Source: Sepiola atlantica | Taxonomy: Eukaryota > Mollusca > Cephalopoda > Sepiida > Sepiolidae | Assembly: GCA_963556195.1 (NCBI GenBank) | Contig: OY744525.1 | Span: 53,716,446 to 53,780,445 of the forward strand | Direction of reading: 5' to 3' | Length of the DNA stretch: 64,000 nucleotides | Shown: positions 44,172 through 55,659 of the stretch, piece by piece | Position numbering within the stretch: position 1 is the first letter of the stretch | Layout of the letters: every line of letters starts with the position of its first letter | The notes under the pieces: generated by a model | The model's input: only the letters and a program-made list of their open reading frames with translations | Databases searched by the model: none | What the model was told of the DNA's origin: nothing | Program-made: the position numbers and the translations under genes

Positions 44172-45885
44172 TTCTGAAAAAATGTCAGTAATTGTCAGAG
44201 TAGTAAAATGTAAGCTCGATGACGACATGAAGATTTATGAATCTTTTATTTTTGTTTTCTCACCGTAAATAATACGACTGGAAAGAACCTTTTTGAAAAT
44301 GGCACAAAGTTATTTTATAACATAGGGGACCCCACACTCTTCTCTGACCCCGTGGGTATCGTCGGCCACTCACGCACAGGTGTTTGATATCCTGGTCGTG
44401 GTGCCAAGTATAACAAGTACCCCACTCTGTTCCTGCGTCACGGAGCAACTTATAAACATGTACTCCACTCGTGATCTCTGTCTTGCTGCTCATGCCTCTG
44501 GTTCTCTACACAGAGATCTTGCCAGACCGTGAACACTTTTCAGCCGATCGTCGTAGTGGCAGTAAAAAATATGTCGATCGAAATTCCTCCAGGCCGGGAT
44601 GACGACGATGATAGTGATGGTTTCATCGATCTCGTCTCTGTGAAGGCAAAGGCTATTCAAGCAGAACAAATCAACAATAGAAATGATGCAACAACTCGGA
44701 AGGTCTTTTTGTATGAAAGTAATTATTAACAGATAAAAGAATTGTTTTTACTTTGAAGTAATGTCTATCTTATGGTAAATGTCTTTTGCATTCAACTATT
44801 ACGTTGTCTCTCTGTGCGTGTGTGAATTCATTTACGATTGCAAGTTGTTAATTAAGTCACTAATCTATGTTAAGGAAAACGATGTGAGTTTGTCTGGCTC
44901 TTTGTTCATCATCGAGCGAGACACGACTGCTCGATTCGCCGACCAGTTCGTTCTCTGTCCTGGCTCTGACTGACTAACTTTTTTCTTACTGAGAATGTCC
45001 ATCGCTGCACTCTCTTCTTCTCCCATCCCTTTCTCTGTATCTTTCTTCCTCTCTCAAGGGTTTGGAGGGGGCGCGCCTCTTTCAACGTTACAGATAAATG
45101 GGATTTCCCCTTTAGATTTTATCGCCATTATAAAAACAATTACTCGTCTTCTTTCGTTGTGGAGCAAAGGCCGTTCGCCCTAATTAATGACGACAGCTTA
45201 GATGGTTATCTTTGACCATCAGCTTAGCCCTGCCCGGCTAGGCATAGCACTGATACACCTGATCATATGTTTTTTGTTGATGTTTATTTAGCATTTTGGT
45301 GATTAAGAGATTTTGCCCAAATTCTTGGCAACATCTGTTTAGCGTCAGCTTTGTGTGTGGTTAATCGCAATTGACACCCAACACGACTTTTGCCAGACAA
45401 CGCGACGCCTGACCCGGCCGTGTTTGAATAGTCGATTCACGCCCAATATATATACTAGTCTTATATCTCCACTTCGTTTCTACGTAGGGTCTAGCATCAT
45501 CACTAAGATGCATACTAGTGCGTAACTAGGGTACCCGATCCCCGTCGGCCCCGACTGCTTTGTCACAATTTGATTGTCATGCCCCAAATTACGATAATAG
45601 TGCAAATATAGCATAGAAATACAAAGGCGAGCAATCAAGATTATTGGAGATGAATTAAAAAAGAAAAAAAGCTTTATTTATCCTGTGTAGTGCACGCATT
45701 TTTAATTTGGTTATGTCTGTTGGAAAATACTATCATCTTATGTGACTATTTCTCTGAAAGCACAGTTTAAATCAATTCCATTAAAACATTGCATTTTCAT
45801 TTTAAAAGCATTAGATTTTATGCACCTGCCACAAAAAAAATGGCTTCTGAAAAGAGAGACGGCATGACAGGACTGAAGTAACATC
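44172..45885. other. no gene recognised
   Basis: A frame at 44529-44729 encodes IEIPPGRDDDDDSDGFIDLV, acidic and unassigned. 44990-45110 and 45400-45560 are GC-richer. No exon-like structure could be tied together. Confidence 0.3.
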
Positions 45886-45889
45886 ATTG

Positions 45890-46230
45890 TTGTATTGGGT
45901 CTTGGCACTTTTTACTTAACATCATCATTTGATACAATGTTTTGTTTCAGGTGAACAAACGAGTCACTTATTGCAGTCTTCTGATGTTACTATCGACATT
46001 ATGATTGCAGAGATTAATGCAATTTGCAGTTTTCTTTAAGATTATCACGAAATTTATTATGCTTCTGCTATGTCAAAAGGGCATGCAATTACTGCAGAAA
46101 ATGATATTGATCAAAGGTTTGCACCACAAGTATGACATCGCAAAAAATGTTTATTTGAATAAGATACATCTGTTGAAGTTCAAACTGCAGAAGATTTTTC
46201 ATCATCACTTTTTTTATTTCCCTTGTTGAA
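45890..46230 (+). repeat. unknown repeat D, copy 1 (uninterrupted)
   Basis: Shares AACATCATCATTTG.TAC.A, CAGGTGAACAAA, CTTCTGATGT.ACTATCGACA and TATGCTTCTGCT with 46490-46672, and AAATGATATTGATCAAAGGT and ACATCGC with 47604-47735. In copy 1 the two halves are adjacent. Confidence 0.6.
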
Positions 46231-46374
46231 CAATTCAATTAATAATCGGTTACAATCTATTTTCTTTTGGACTTGCATGTTCTCACTCGCAGAGTGATTA
46301 GTACGTAGTTCGGTAAGAAGACATTTGAAACTTCTCACTCGCGGAGTGATATGAGTTGTTTGATAAGAATACTG

Positions 46375-46515
46375 TTCAAATTGTAGAGAAGTTTGTCCTT
46401 TTAGCCAAAACTTGGTGACCTTTTTCTTCGTATCAAACAAGGCCAATAGGATGGATACCGATGCAGCAATCCCTACTACAAAGTGGCGATATCTTGGAAC
46501 TTTGTACTCAACATC
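46375..46515 (+). repeat. unclassified interspersed repeat C, copy 2
   Basis: Matches 6990-7140: AATTGTAGAGAAGTTTGTCC, TTGGTGACC, AAACAAGGCCA, GATGCAGCAA. It runs directly into repeat D copy 2, so C and D may belong to one larger element. Confidence 0.45.
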
Positions 46516-47735
46516 ATCATTTGGTACGATGTTCTGTTTCAGGTGAACAAATGAGTATCTTATTGCTCTCTTCTGATGTAACTATCGACATTATAATCAC
46601 AGATTAATGGCAACTTGCAGTTTTCTTCAAGATTGTTGTGAAAATGGTTATGCTTCTGCTGGTTGTCCAAAAGTTTTGTTTACTCCAATGGTATCACCAA
46701 GCTATGGATGGAGCAGGTGCTAGTGTGATTGCAAGAGTTAGGAGTGGGTACAGTAAGTTCAGGCAACTTCTGCCATTATTAACTAGCAGAGCGCTACCAC
46801 TGCTGAACAAGGCATGTGTATGCAGTGTGATGATGTATGGAAGTGAAACCTGCCATGGAGAGAAAGGATATGAGTATGATACGATGGATGTGAGTCTTAA
46901 AGACAGGCTTACACCTGATAAGATCAGAGAAAGATTAAGACAGTATAGAGAGATATGCACAGAACAGGAGACGTCAATAGTATGGCCACATTGAAAGAAT
47001 GGACGAGAGTTCTTGGGTTAGTATGTAGAACAGTTGAGGTAGAAGGTTCAGCCTACAGGGGAAGGTCGAGGAAAACATGGAAGTGATAAGAATGGACTTG
47101 AGAGAAAGGGGGATAAAGACCCGTCTAGAGATAGGTTAGTTTGAAAGTCAATTTCTAATGTTATATAATGGGACGCATGTGATGATGGACGTACAGAGAG
47201 ATTGCTTAACTTGCACGATTTGTAACGGAGTCATCTCATGCAACTTTGGTGTAATGTGTTCTCACGATTCGCGGTGACAGTTGATGAGACATCGGGTCGG
47301 GTCACACCAGTGCGTTGATCACAAGATTTCGTGACGTCACAGTTTTCCCGGTGAGAAAACTGCAGTGAGATTTGAGTTCTTGACGAGAAGCCGACTAGTG
47401 AAGTCGCCTTAGCCATGTAGCGATTAAATAAGATAGGGGAATTCAGATCCCAAAAAAATGAGAGCCAGACGATGTCCCCCTCTTCCTTCCCTTGCAAGTG
47501 ATTAATTGGTTAATTAACTAGCATAAGCTTCTCTCTCTCTCTTTCACTAAAAGCCGTTCAATGCATGCCAGCAAGTAAAACAGACGTTAAACCAAATATG
47601 AGGATGATGTCAACAGCACATGAAATTACTGAAGAAAATGATATTGATCAAAGGTTTGCATCACAAATGCAACATCGCCAAAAAACGTTTGTTTGAATAT
47701 GAATCCTGCAATGGATATGAATTTTATTTCCCTTT
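46490..47735 (+). repeat. unknown repeat D, copy 2, split by a LINE end
   Basis: The left half is 46490-46672 and the right half 47604-47735. The intervening 930 bp are absent from copy 1. The break falls within TGTC.AAAG in copy 1; the edges TGTCCAAAAG and TGTCAACAG suggest a target-site duplication. Confidence 0.55.
46673..47603 (+). pseudogene. LINE 3' end inserted in repeat D
   Basis: Plus-strand coding AGASVIARVRSGYSKFRQLL, PLLTSRALPLLNKACVCS, VMMYGSETCHGEKGYEYD, DVSLKDRLTPDKIRERL, and after a frameshift MDESSWVSMCRTVEVEGSAY-like then TW.VIRMDLRERGIKTRLE. The RS.L.LLTSRA...K..V..VM.YGSETW...DV.LKDR order is the carboxy end of a common animal LINE reverse transcriptase. About 450 bp of 3' untranslated sequence follow. 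It is 5'-truncated and frameshifted. Confidence 0.75.
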
Positions 47736-48029
47736 TTGCCCAGGATTTGTCTTCCAGTAATAATCGGCTTTCTCAGTTATCCCAGTGGAATGAAATTTAA
47801 GAGTTAATTCAAAACTCAGACTCTCTTTTAAGTGAGTTCTGGCGATTTCACAAAATTAGAAGAATTATCCCACGAGATGAAGAGATTTACTTCAATTCTG
47901 GAATAAGCATTGGACATCAGAAATAAAACATTTTATTTAAAAATACTTATTTAGTTGACACCCAAATTTGTGAGTGTTGCTTAGTACAGAGTCACTGCTG
48001 AAAGATAAATATCTGCGATCTACAACGAA

Positions 48030-48190
48030 TGGGGGGGGGGGGCTAACGACACGGACTGACAACCTGGGTGTGCCAAGTTCGAATCCAGTTCGTTCCACAG
48101 AAACACTTTCACTTAGGATGTTGGCAACCTTCACGTGGTCCCTCCTGTAAGTACCCGATGTATTTCTAGAAAGAATTCTAACTAGAAAAA
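48030..48190 (+). repeat. possible tRNA-derived SINE head
   Basis: GGCTAACGACACGGACTGAC and AAGTTCGAATCCAGTTC (B-box-like) are spaced as in a tRNA-derived promoter. A non-coding tail continues to about 48190. No second copy was found in the window. Confidence 0.35.
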
Positions 48191-51100
48191 TATCGGGGAA
48201 ACCAATGCCAACAATAGAATCATCTGATTCATACGAAATGAATGAATGAACGAGGAAAGGTTATGTCGTTAGCAACGATTTCTATTGAAAATGAACATGT
48301 TTAATACCTCGACTGCGATGAAGTAGTGAATGAATTTTCTCTTGCATGGAAAAAAAAATTCTGTGTAAACATCTATTTTTCACCCATGATATTGAATGCA
48401 TCAACAATCTGCTGATAAAGAAGCCGACCTAAACTTGATAAATTTAGTGCAATCTTTACTTATCAAAAAATGTTCACTGTTCATATGAAACTTGTCAATT
48501 CAACGACATTGAAGGTAGCCACAAGTTTAGTTACTGTCAGATAAAAAGATTTATGAACGAAATCATTTTTTATTTTGCAACAATATTAGTATCATTGAAT
48601 AGACGTTTACCGTGAGTATATCTTAGGAATAATTTAGTTGGTCTATATTATTATAGAAACTTACAGAGTAGCAACCAGCATTGTAACAGATTTCTATTAT
48701 ATTCTATTTATTTTCAATTTTGCTTGTTGAATCGTCTACATAAGATACTATAGTCCATTACTACACACAAATAAACTGTAATCATTTATTATTCACTATT
48801 TGCAATTTAATTCCTATTCACTACTTTAAATCATTGAAACGAAACTAATCGATAAAAAAAGATGAGATTATCAGTTAAGCCTTCTCTTCCCTCAAATTAA
48901 AATTTTCATACGTGATTATTCTTTTTCATTATCAATTATTAAGATAAAGTTTTCCCTTTGTTAATATATTACATTTGTGTACGTGATTATTGAAGCAAGT
49001 CAGACACTTATGTTCACTTTTATTATATAGATGATTTTAAGTGATTTTAGTAAATTTGTTGGGTTTTTTTAAGATAAAAGGTTAAGAAATTCATTCTGTA
49101 CCCCCCTCCCATCATTTTTTTTCTCTTCCTGTGTCGCTGTTACAGTACTGATGTTTTTTTGTTGTTTTTTTTTATAAATTTTCTGACTTACGAACAGTGA
49201 AGAAAAGTAGGTATAACATTGAACTGTTAAGACTTACTGACAATCTACAAATACATTTATTTAGCTATGAAGCATATTGGAGGATAAATTTTTAGTTTAG
49301 TTTTATGGTGCAAATGAAAGACAGGACCAGGTGAAAAAGACGAAAAAAACATAGCAATATAAATTTCAGAATAAATATCAACCTTATTCATTTGATTTCA
49401 GTATTTAGGGTGCTGCGATAACTCCGGACTCTTGAGTGGCCAACACCTCATGTGCAAAGGGTTGACATAAGTCAGGTTGCATGTAATCATATAACTTATG
49501 CACTCAAGCCAGGACTTGATCTACCATGTTCCCTAGTAACCAGTATATCCAGATATGTGATGGAGTTGATGCAAGCAGTGGCACACTGTAGATAGGCGAA
49601 ACCACCCGAGATGCTGAGCATGTAAGGCATCCATAATCTCACCAATACCAAGTTTCTGATGAAGCACAATAGACCGGAATCTTTTCTTCCAATATGCAGC
49701 TTGATCATGGCACAATCATTATACCAAAGTGGTTGCAGATCAGAATTATTCGAAGCCCATCTCTCACCAGATGTCTGGGCAAACAGGCTGAAAAGACTTT
49801 GCTCCAAATCTTGAAGGAAAAGTGCTGAGATAAGGATTGGCAGCAGCTTTCTGAACCCCTTCCCCGTGCAACAGTTTACAGAAAGGTTCTAGAAAAAACC
49901 CTTAATAAAAAAAATATATATATATTTATGCCAAACAATTAGTAAAACATTAAATACACAAGCCCTCTTATATATTACCACTTTTGTTTTTTTTCTCCTG
50001 TTGAAAAAAAAAATCAGTTTGTGGTGGTGGGATGGGTTCTGTTTGAATCTTTGTAAAATGATTTTTTCTGTAAAGGTGAGGCGTCTTAATGTAAAAATTT
50101 GTAACACAGGTACCCTTCCCTGCAATTATCCTTTGAAGGTTTGTAGCCCTCATGTTGGTAAATTTAAAAATTGATGTGTAGTAGAGAAGGGGGAGGGATC
50201 AAAGTTTCAGTGAGAGATCCACAAGACTTGCTTGAATGTTCATTAAACTGTCTCCAAACTCCACTCTGTATGTTCTTAATATCGACAAATACTGGCTAAT
50301 TTGTTTCTAGATATAAGTTTCAAAATTAATAGGCTGTAAACGATAGATTCTATTTAACCCGTAGACAGGATTCTGACAGGTACTACCTCTCCGGGTCAAA
50401 ATGGACCTGAAAGTAACGACAACTGAGAGATGCTTCAACACTCCCTAATGGGGAGCTTGCCATCAAATATTGTTAATATTCGTACTCATGACCTCGTTGG
50501 GGTACAGAGTTTAAGTAATTGATAGAGTTTGAAAGTAGGGTACGAAGAATAAAAGAAAGCGGTCAAGTAGAAAAGGTCGGGAAAGATGAACTTTGGGATG
50601 GTACAAAAAATTTGCCCAAGAAAATAGCAAAATGAACTGTTCCAAAGAAACACAAAAATATATAAGCTAGCAGATGGACGCAGCGTTGCCCAGGAGATCT
50701 TGCTGATGCTGAAAGATCTTGTCTAAATGTATGCAAGCCATGTTTATTATTATTATTATTCCTCACGGCCTCCGCACAGTCTTGAGAGACAATGGATATC
50801 CCCTGTAATGGTGGTTGAGCGTGTAATTGTGAAGCAAGGGTTGCACATTGCGCTATCTCCAACCACGCTTCTCCTGAGTCAGTATTTGAATCCAGTGGCA
50901 GAGAGAAGTCCAGGACGACTGGAAACAATGCTGAGATAAGCAGAGAACACATACAGCACCTGGTATTCCCAAATATTCACCCATTTTAGTACTGTGTGGC
51001 AATGTGATTATGCCATATAATTAGTATTATCATCACATTACTAGTTACACAACTTAAATGCCTCAAAATAGTTTATGATTTTGAAATTTTAGAAAAAAAT

Positions 51101-51593
51101 AAAAAATAAAGTGACCCATTGTGTTCAGGTTAGATTGCAAACTCACTTTTCCTGATTCAAGCAAAGTCAGTTAAATTTTTTAAAAGTCAAAATTAGTCTT
51201 CCTGTTTGCTATATCTCCCTTTCTCTCTCCAGCTTTCGGTTAAATAGTATTAATACCTGTGGTGGTATTCCCTATTCTTTAGAATAGATTGTTCCAATCT
51301 GTTTTATAGTTACATTTAATTCTCCATAAACACACAGTGATAGATAATATATAAATAAGAACAGGTGTTAAACAACATACAGTGAGAGAGGACGAGAGTA
51401 ATAGAAAGAAACTTAGTGAGAGATGGGTGACTTATTAAGTGTAATTTGCAATTTACTCACAACAATTAAAATGGCTTTTCTTTTAAAACTCAATTCTAAC
51501 ATGTATTTTGTGTGATTAAAATATATAGAAAAAAGCCTTAGACAAACAAACGTTGATTAACTCAGTTTTAGTATAATAGATTTAATTACAATG
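48191..51593. other. AT-rich DNA without recognised gene
   Basis: A GC-richer stretch at 49400-49860 carries a 103-residue minus frame (LFAQTSGERWASNNSDLQPL) that I cannot assign. Another at 50740-50950 starts with a short ATT run, like the R4-type 3' ends, but its sequence is unrelated to E1-E4. The rest is AT-rich. Confidence 0.35.
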
Positions 51594-51950
51594 GCCTTTT
51601 GGCTAAAATCAAAGTGTAGTATCTGTTCCGATGGATACTGCACGCCATAGACTGGTATTGTCTTGGCCTTCGGGGCTTGATTTACGCCGGTCTATGGGTC
51701 TGTCCTGTGCAGTTCTAGGAGGTCCAACCTCCCAGGCTTCGCCTCCCCTTTTTGGGGAGGAGTAAGTTTATTGCTTACTGCCTGAGGCGCCCCTACTGGG
51801 GAATGCCGACGGGGCTGCCCAGGCAATTTTTAAACCCCACTTTCCCGACCCGACCTTGGGTCACATCTTACTTGTGGGAGTAAGATAAAACTGGCCTTGT
51901 GCCTAACTCCTGAAGAGGAGTAAATCAATACCCGGCATTGTTAAGGGGTT
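51594..51950 (+). mobile_element. U2-snRNA-headed SINE, best-preserved copy
   Basis: The head CCTTTTGGCTAAAATC then AAAGTGTAGTATCTGTTC matches the 5' domain of U2 snRNA (U2: CCTTTTGGCTAAGATCAAG..., TGTAGTATCTGTTC). After 30 bp ACTGGTATTG resembles the U2 3' stem. The body contains TTGATTTACGCCGGTCTATG, CCTCCCAGGCTTCGCC, GAGGAGTAAGTTTATTGC, GGGGAATGCCGACGGGGCTG and GTAAGATAAAACTGGCC, ending near a GTTAAGGGGTTATGG tail. Non-coding, about 357 bp. It lies 570 bp beyond the MDH1 stop codon, on the opposite strand. Confidence 0.8.
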
Positions 51951-52084
51951 ATGGATAAAAAACAAAAGTTTTAAAGAAGTATTCGATCTTTGTTCCTGAA
52001 TCAACAGTCAACAATATAAAAATAATTTTTCTAAACTTTCTATTTCTAATAAAAGAAAAAAAAAAATAAACGCCCAAGTGAAAT

Positions 52085-52126
52085 AAGGGAGATAATTCCA
52101 TATAAAAATTATGCATTATCTCCCTT
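52085..52126. repeat. short inverted repeat AAGGGAGATAAT
   Basis: AAGGGAGATAAT (52085-52096) and ATTATCTCCCTT (52115-52126) form a perfect 12-bp stem with an 18-nt loop. The same word recurs widely in the window, often near Merlin ends. Confidence 0.7.
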
Positions 52127-52452
52127 GTAAGAAATAACGAAACTACTTTTTCTTTTCTAAAACGAATTTTAATTTCTTGCATTTTATAAATTTGATGTCA
52201 AGAATTTTAAATTATTGCCAATATTTTCTGCTGCCTATTCCGGGAGGGAAACAGATTTCTTTTTTTTTTAACAGAGGCAGAGAAAGTTTGTAAAGACAAA
52301 ATAAAAATTACAAAACAATTAAAAAAAAAAAAAAATTATATTTAAATTTTATCGTTCATTTTACAACATAAAAATTAGACAGGTTTGACGACCAGGTCTA
52401 GAAAATAATTTTAATGTCAGTTTTATTGCCATTTTCTTTTTAAAATTTTTTT

Positions 52453-52466
52453 CTTTTATTTATTTG
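52453..52466 (-). terminator. candidate polyadenylation signal of MDH1
   Basis: On the minus strand AATAAATAAAAG lies about 60-70 nt after the MDH1 stop codon. It is the first canonical AATAAA downstream. Other AATAAA words follow in this AT-rich DNA, so the true site is uncertain. Confidence 0.4.
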
Positions 52467-52523
52467 ATAAACTTTTGTTGTTGTCGTTCTTATAAATCAG
52501 AGTTTGGCCGGGGAAGTAGGAAG

Positions 52524-52733
52524 TCATGCACACACCCCGAGGGCCATATCTCTCTCTTCTTTTAATTCTTGCATTGTTGCATCCATTTTACCTCGGGCAA
52601 AATCATCAATGGACAAACCCTGCACAATCTGGTACGAATGATCAGAGTTTGTTTTAACTGGAAAACTGTAGATGAGACCCTTCTCTATGCCGTACGAACC
52701 ATCAGAGCAAACGCCCATCGACACAAATGAACC
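52524..52733 (-). CDS. MDH1: MDH1 last coding exon
   Basis: 210 nt, [19 protein letters not shown] to RDMALGVCA and a TGA stop at 52526-52524. The acceptor is GGATAG with a poor pyrimidine tract (an A-rich plus-strand stretch lies just upstream at 52750-52760, i.e. T-rich on the minus strand). Confidence 0.96.
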   Translation of the reverse strand, partial: GSFVSMGVCSDGSYGIEKGLIYSFPVKTNSDHSYQIVQGLSIDDFARGKMDATMQELKEERDMALGVCA

Positions 52734-55618
52734 CTATCCGCAGATCAAGAGGAAAAAAAAAAATTGTGTTAAAGCAAATAAAACGATTCAAATCAAATTC
52801 ACTGGCAAAAATTAGCAAAGTGTAACAAGCCATGTAAAAGGACATTGAAATTAGGATATAATATTAAAATTAGGTGAAAGAAGTGATAAAACTGTTAAGA
52901 ATAAAAAATCTCAATGAAGTTCGATTCTTTAAGAATGGATTCATTTCTGAACCAAAAATTTTTTTCTTTCTTGTTTCTGGTAAAAAATACCATAACTAAA
53001 TGCGAAAACGTCAGGTTCACGGTAGAAATAAAACCCGCAACAGGAAGTCATGTAGCCAGTCAAGTGTGACCGAGTTTTCGTTTATCAGTCTTGTATGGGC
53101 GTTCAGCATGGCGTGGAGAACACCCTCTTCAGGAATTTGCCTGGTTATTTGGTAGTTTTTTCTTTTCTGTTCTTTTCTCTCATACAGTCTTTGCCCTTCT
53201 CATGGCCTCCTCAACATAATTTCTCTCAGTCATTCAGAGAAAAAGAGGAAGGTTGGATTAAAAAAAAAAAAAAAAAAAAAAAACTTACATCAGGCACACC
53301 ATTCCACCAATCGCGGACATGATCACAAATGGCCTTAGCAGCAGACATGGCGCTTGACATCTTCCTGGCTTTGATAACAGCAGCACCGCGTTGTTGAACA
53401 GTCTGAAGACATAAGTGGGAAGAAAAGAAAATATAATTATTCTTTCAAGAATATCTTAATCAAAACATTAATTATTACAGTAATCAGCACAAATAATGTT
53501 TGAAGAATTTCAAGATTTTTTATTTTATACATTGTGAAAATTATACAATAAATCTTGGCAATTATTGTATATCAAGCATAAAAAGAATTGAATTAGGAAG
53601 ATTGTATAACACCAAATTTTCAAATTAAACAAACCCTGCAAGTTATTTGGAAACAGGGATAAGAATGAGAAATTACATTTTTTGCAGACAATTTTGATAC
53701 TTATATTTCTTTTATTTAATTAGTAGGTCTCCATCGGTCAGGGTTGACCACGAGTAGTATTTCAGTTGCCTGTTTGATTGGAGCATCGATGTATGTGGTT
53801 GTAGAGGCCGAAGTGGGAGTAACAGTCCCTGTTGCCAAAGTCACATGTGTGTTCTGTCCCTGGTCTGCTGGAGGCCTTAATTTGCTTTCTGTAGGCCCAC
53901 CATATACCGCTTCACATTGCAGTACCGCAGATGTAGCCTGCTTTCCATATAGATCTTTGGGGACGTGGGCATGTGGCATACAGTGGACCTGTCCAAACGA
54001 ATGTAGTCAGCGCTTCCTGAACATGCTCGAGACAGAACCTCAGGTGTCAGTTTTTCATGGTGTATGTGGCAACACCAGGCCCAGGCTTATTTTACCTGTG
54101 ATTCTTTCACAGTGTTTATCCAATATGTAGAAATAATTATTAAATATTGTACGTGTTAGATATTTACAATAAGGAATGTTGATCAGCATTTGTTTCAATG
54201 GCCTATAACTCGGAAACCAAGCATTTCCAGACACATATAGAATATAGTTCTGAAATTATGGCATCGATTTTCCAAACGCCCTGCTTCTTAAGAGTAAATT
54301 TCAGTCAAAATATTACGTTCTTATTTCCACTTTGCAGTCATCAAACATTTACATTAAATCTTTACAATTCATCAGATTCATTCTTCTGGAGAACAAGCCA
54401 CACCTCAACACAAATGCCATGAAAAAAAAACAAAATAAACTATGATTTTGTCAAATAATCTCATATCAAAAATATATAATTTAATTATCACACCAATAAT
54501 GTTTTTAAATTGTAGTTATTCCTTGTAGAGTTGGAAAATATCAAGTCTATAAAATTTACATTATGGAGAGCTCAATTTTCAGGGGCGATAAAAAGCATGA
54601 AAAACTAACCGGATCTAGTGATAGTGAAAGAACTCATTTCTAGTGATGGGGGGAGATAATTCTGTAATAATGCTAATTTTAAGATAGAGAAAAAAAACTA
54701 GCACTAATTAATAGTTCAGAATCAAGCAATACGAATGTAATGTAACACACAAAGAAGATGAATACAGTCAACAATTTTTAATGCATAACTATTAAAAAAA
54801 AATTCATAAATTATTTACGATTTATGATTCTTAAATTATTACATTTGTATCATGTTTGTTCTTTAATTGATTTTGAGTCAAAATTTTCCATGTAACCTAC
54901 TTAAATTGAATTTTTCTTAATTTTTTTCTTTCTTCTAAACATTTTCTTTCTTGACATTTTTAAAGTTAGATCAAGAATATGTTGATTTGATGTGTTCTTC
55001 AACTTCCAAAATAGTCATCATTTATCGCATTTCAATTTTGGAAAATTATAGAAGAAGAAAAAAACAAGAAAGTGTCATGTAAGGTGACTGATCTCTATTA
55101 AATGCTGCCCACAGGAAAAAGGAAAGTAAAAGAAAGGACAGACTAGGAAATAAAGAAATTAAATTGATAAAAGAATGAAGTATTTATTACTAAATTAATC
55201 ATAAAAATATTTAACCCTTTCTGGTCAATGCAAGAACATCCAAAGAGATTTCTATTGTCAGCGGAAAGGATAGTTGTTTAGAGCCGTTTGGAAAAAATTT
55301 TCTTTAAGATTATATATATATATAATAATTGATTGGTTGCATTCCAATTACCAAGAAAAAACGTTAGTCCACAATCATAATTTTTATCTATTTTTATTTC
55401 GCCAAATGCTTATATTTATTTAATTATTAAATAAAGGTCTCTGATGAACAGCATGTAAAAACTAAAGACTATATTTTTGTTTTAGGGTTGTGAAACGTTG
55501 GAAAAAAAAAACAAAAAAAAAAACGAAAAAAACGAAAAAAATATAAGCATTTGCCGAAATAAAAAAAAAATAGTTTGGATGATATAAGAGATATATACCT
55601 TAAAAAAATTTTTTTTTA

Positions 55619-55659
<41 letters not shown>

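Noticed and set aside
44529..44729. Small acidic protein gene (DDDDDSDGF)
   Set aside because: A single short frame without splice context, homologue or codon evidence; could be chance.
49496..49807. Protein-coding gene of 103 residues on the minus strand
   Set aside because: No recognised motif, no neighbouring exon and overlapping frames of similar quality; left as unassigned.
51594..51640. Genuine U2 snRNA gene
   Set aside because: Only about 35 nt of the 5' domain match; the Sm site and stem-loops III and IV are missing and a shared SINE body follows.
53725..54125. Host exon inside the MDH1 intron
   Set aside because: Frames are open on both strands, neither has clear splice boundaries, and MDH1 coding sequence is complete without it.
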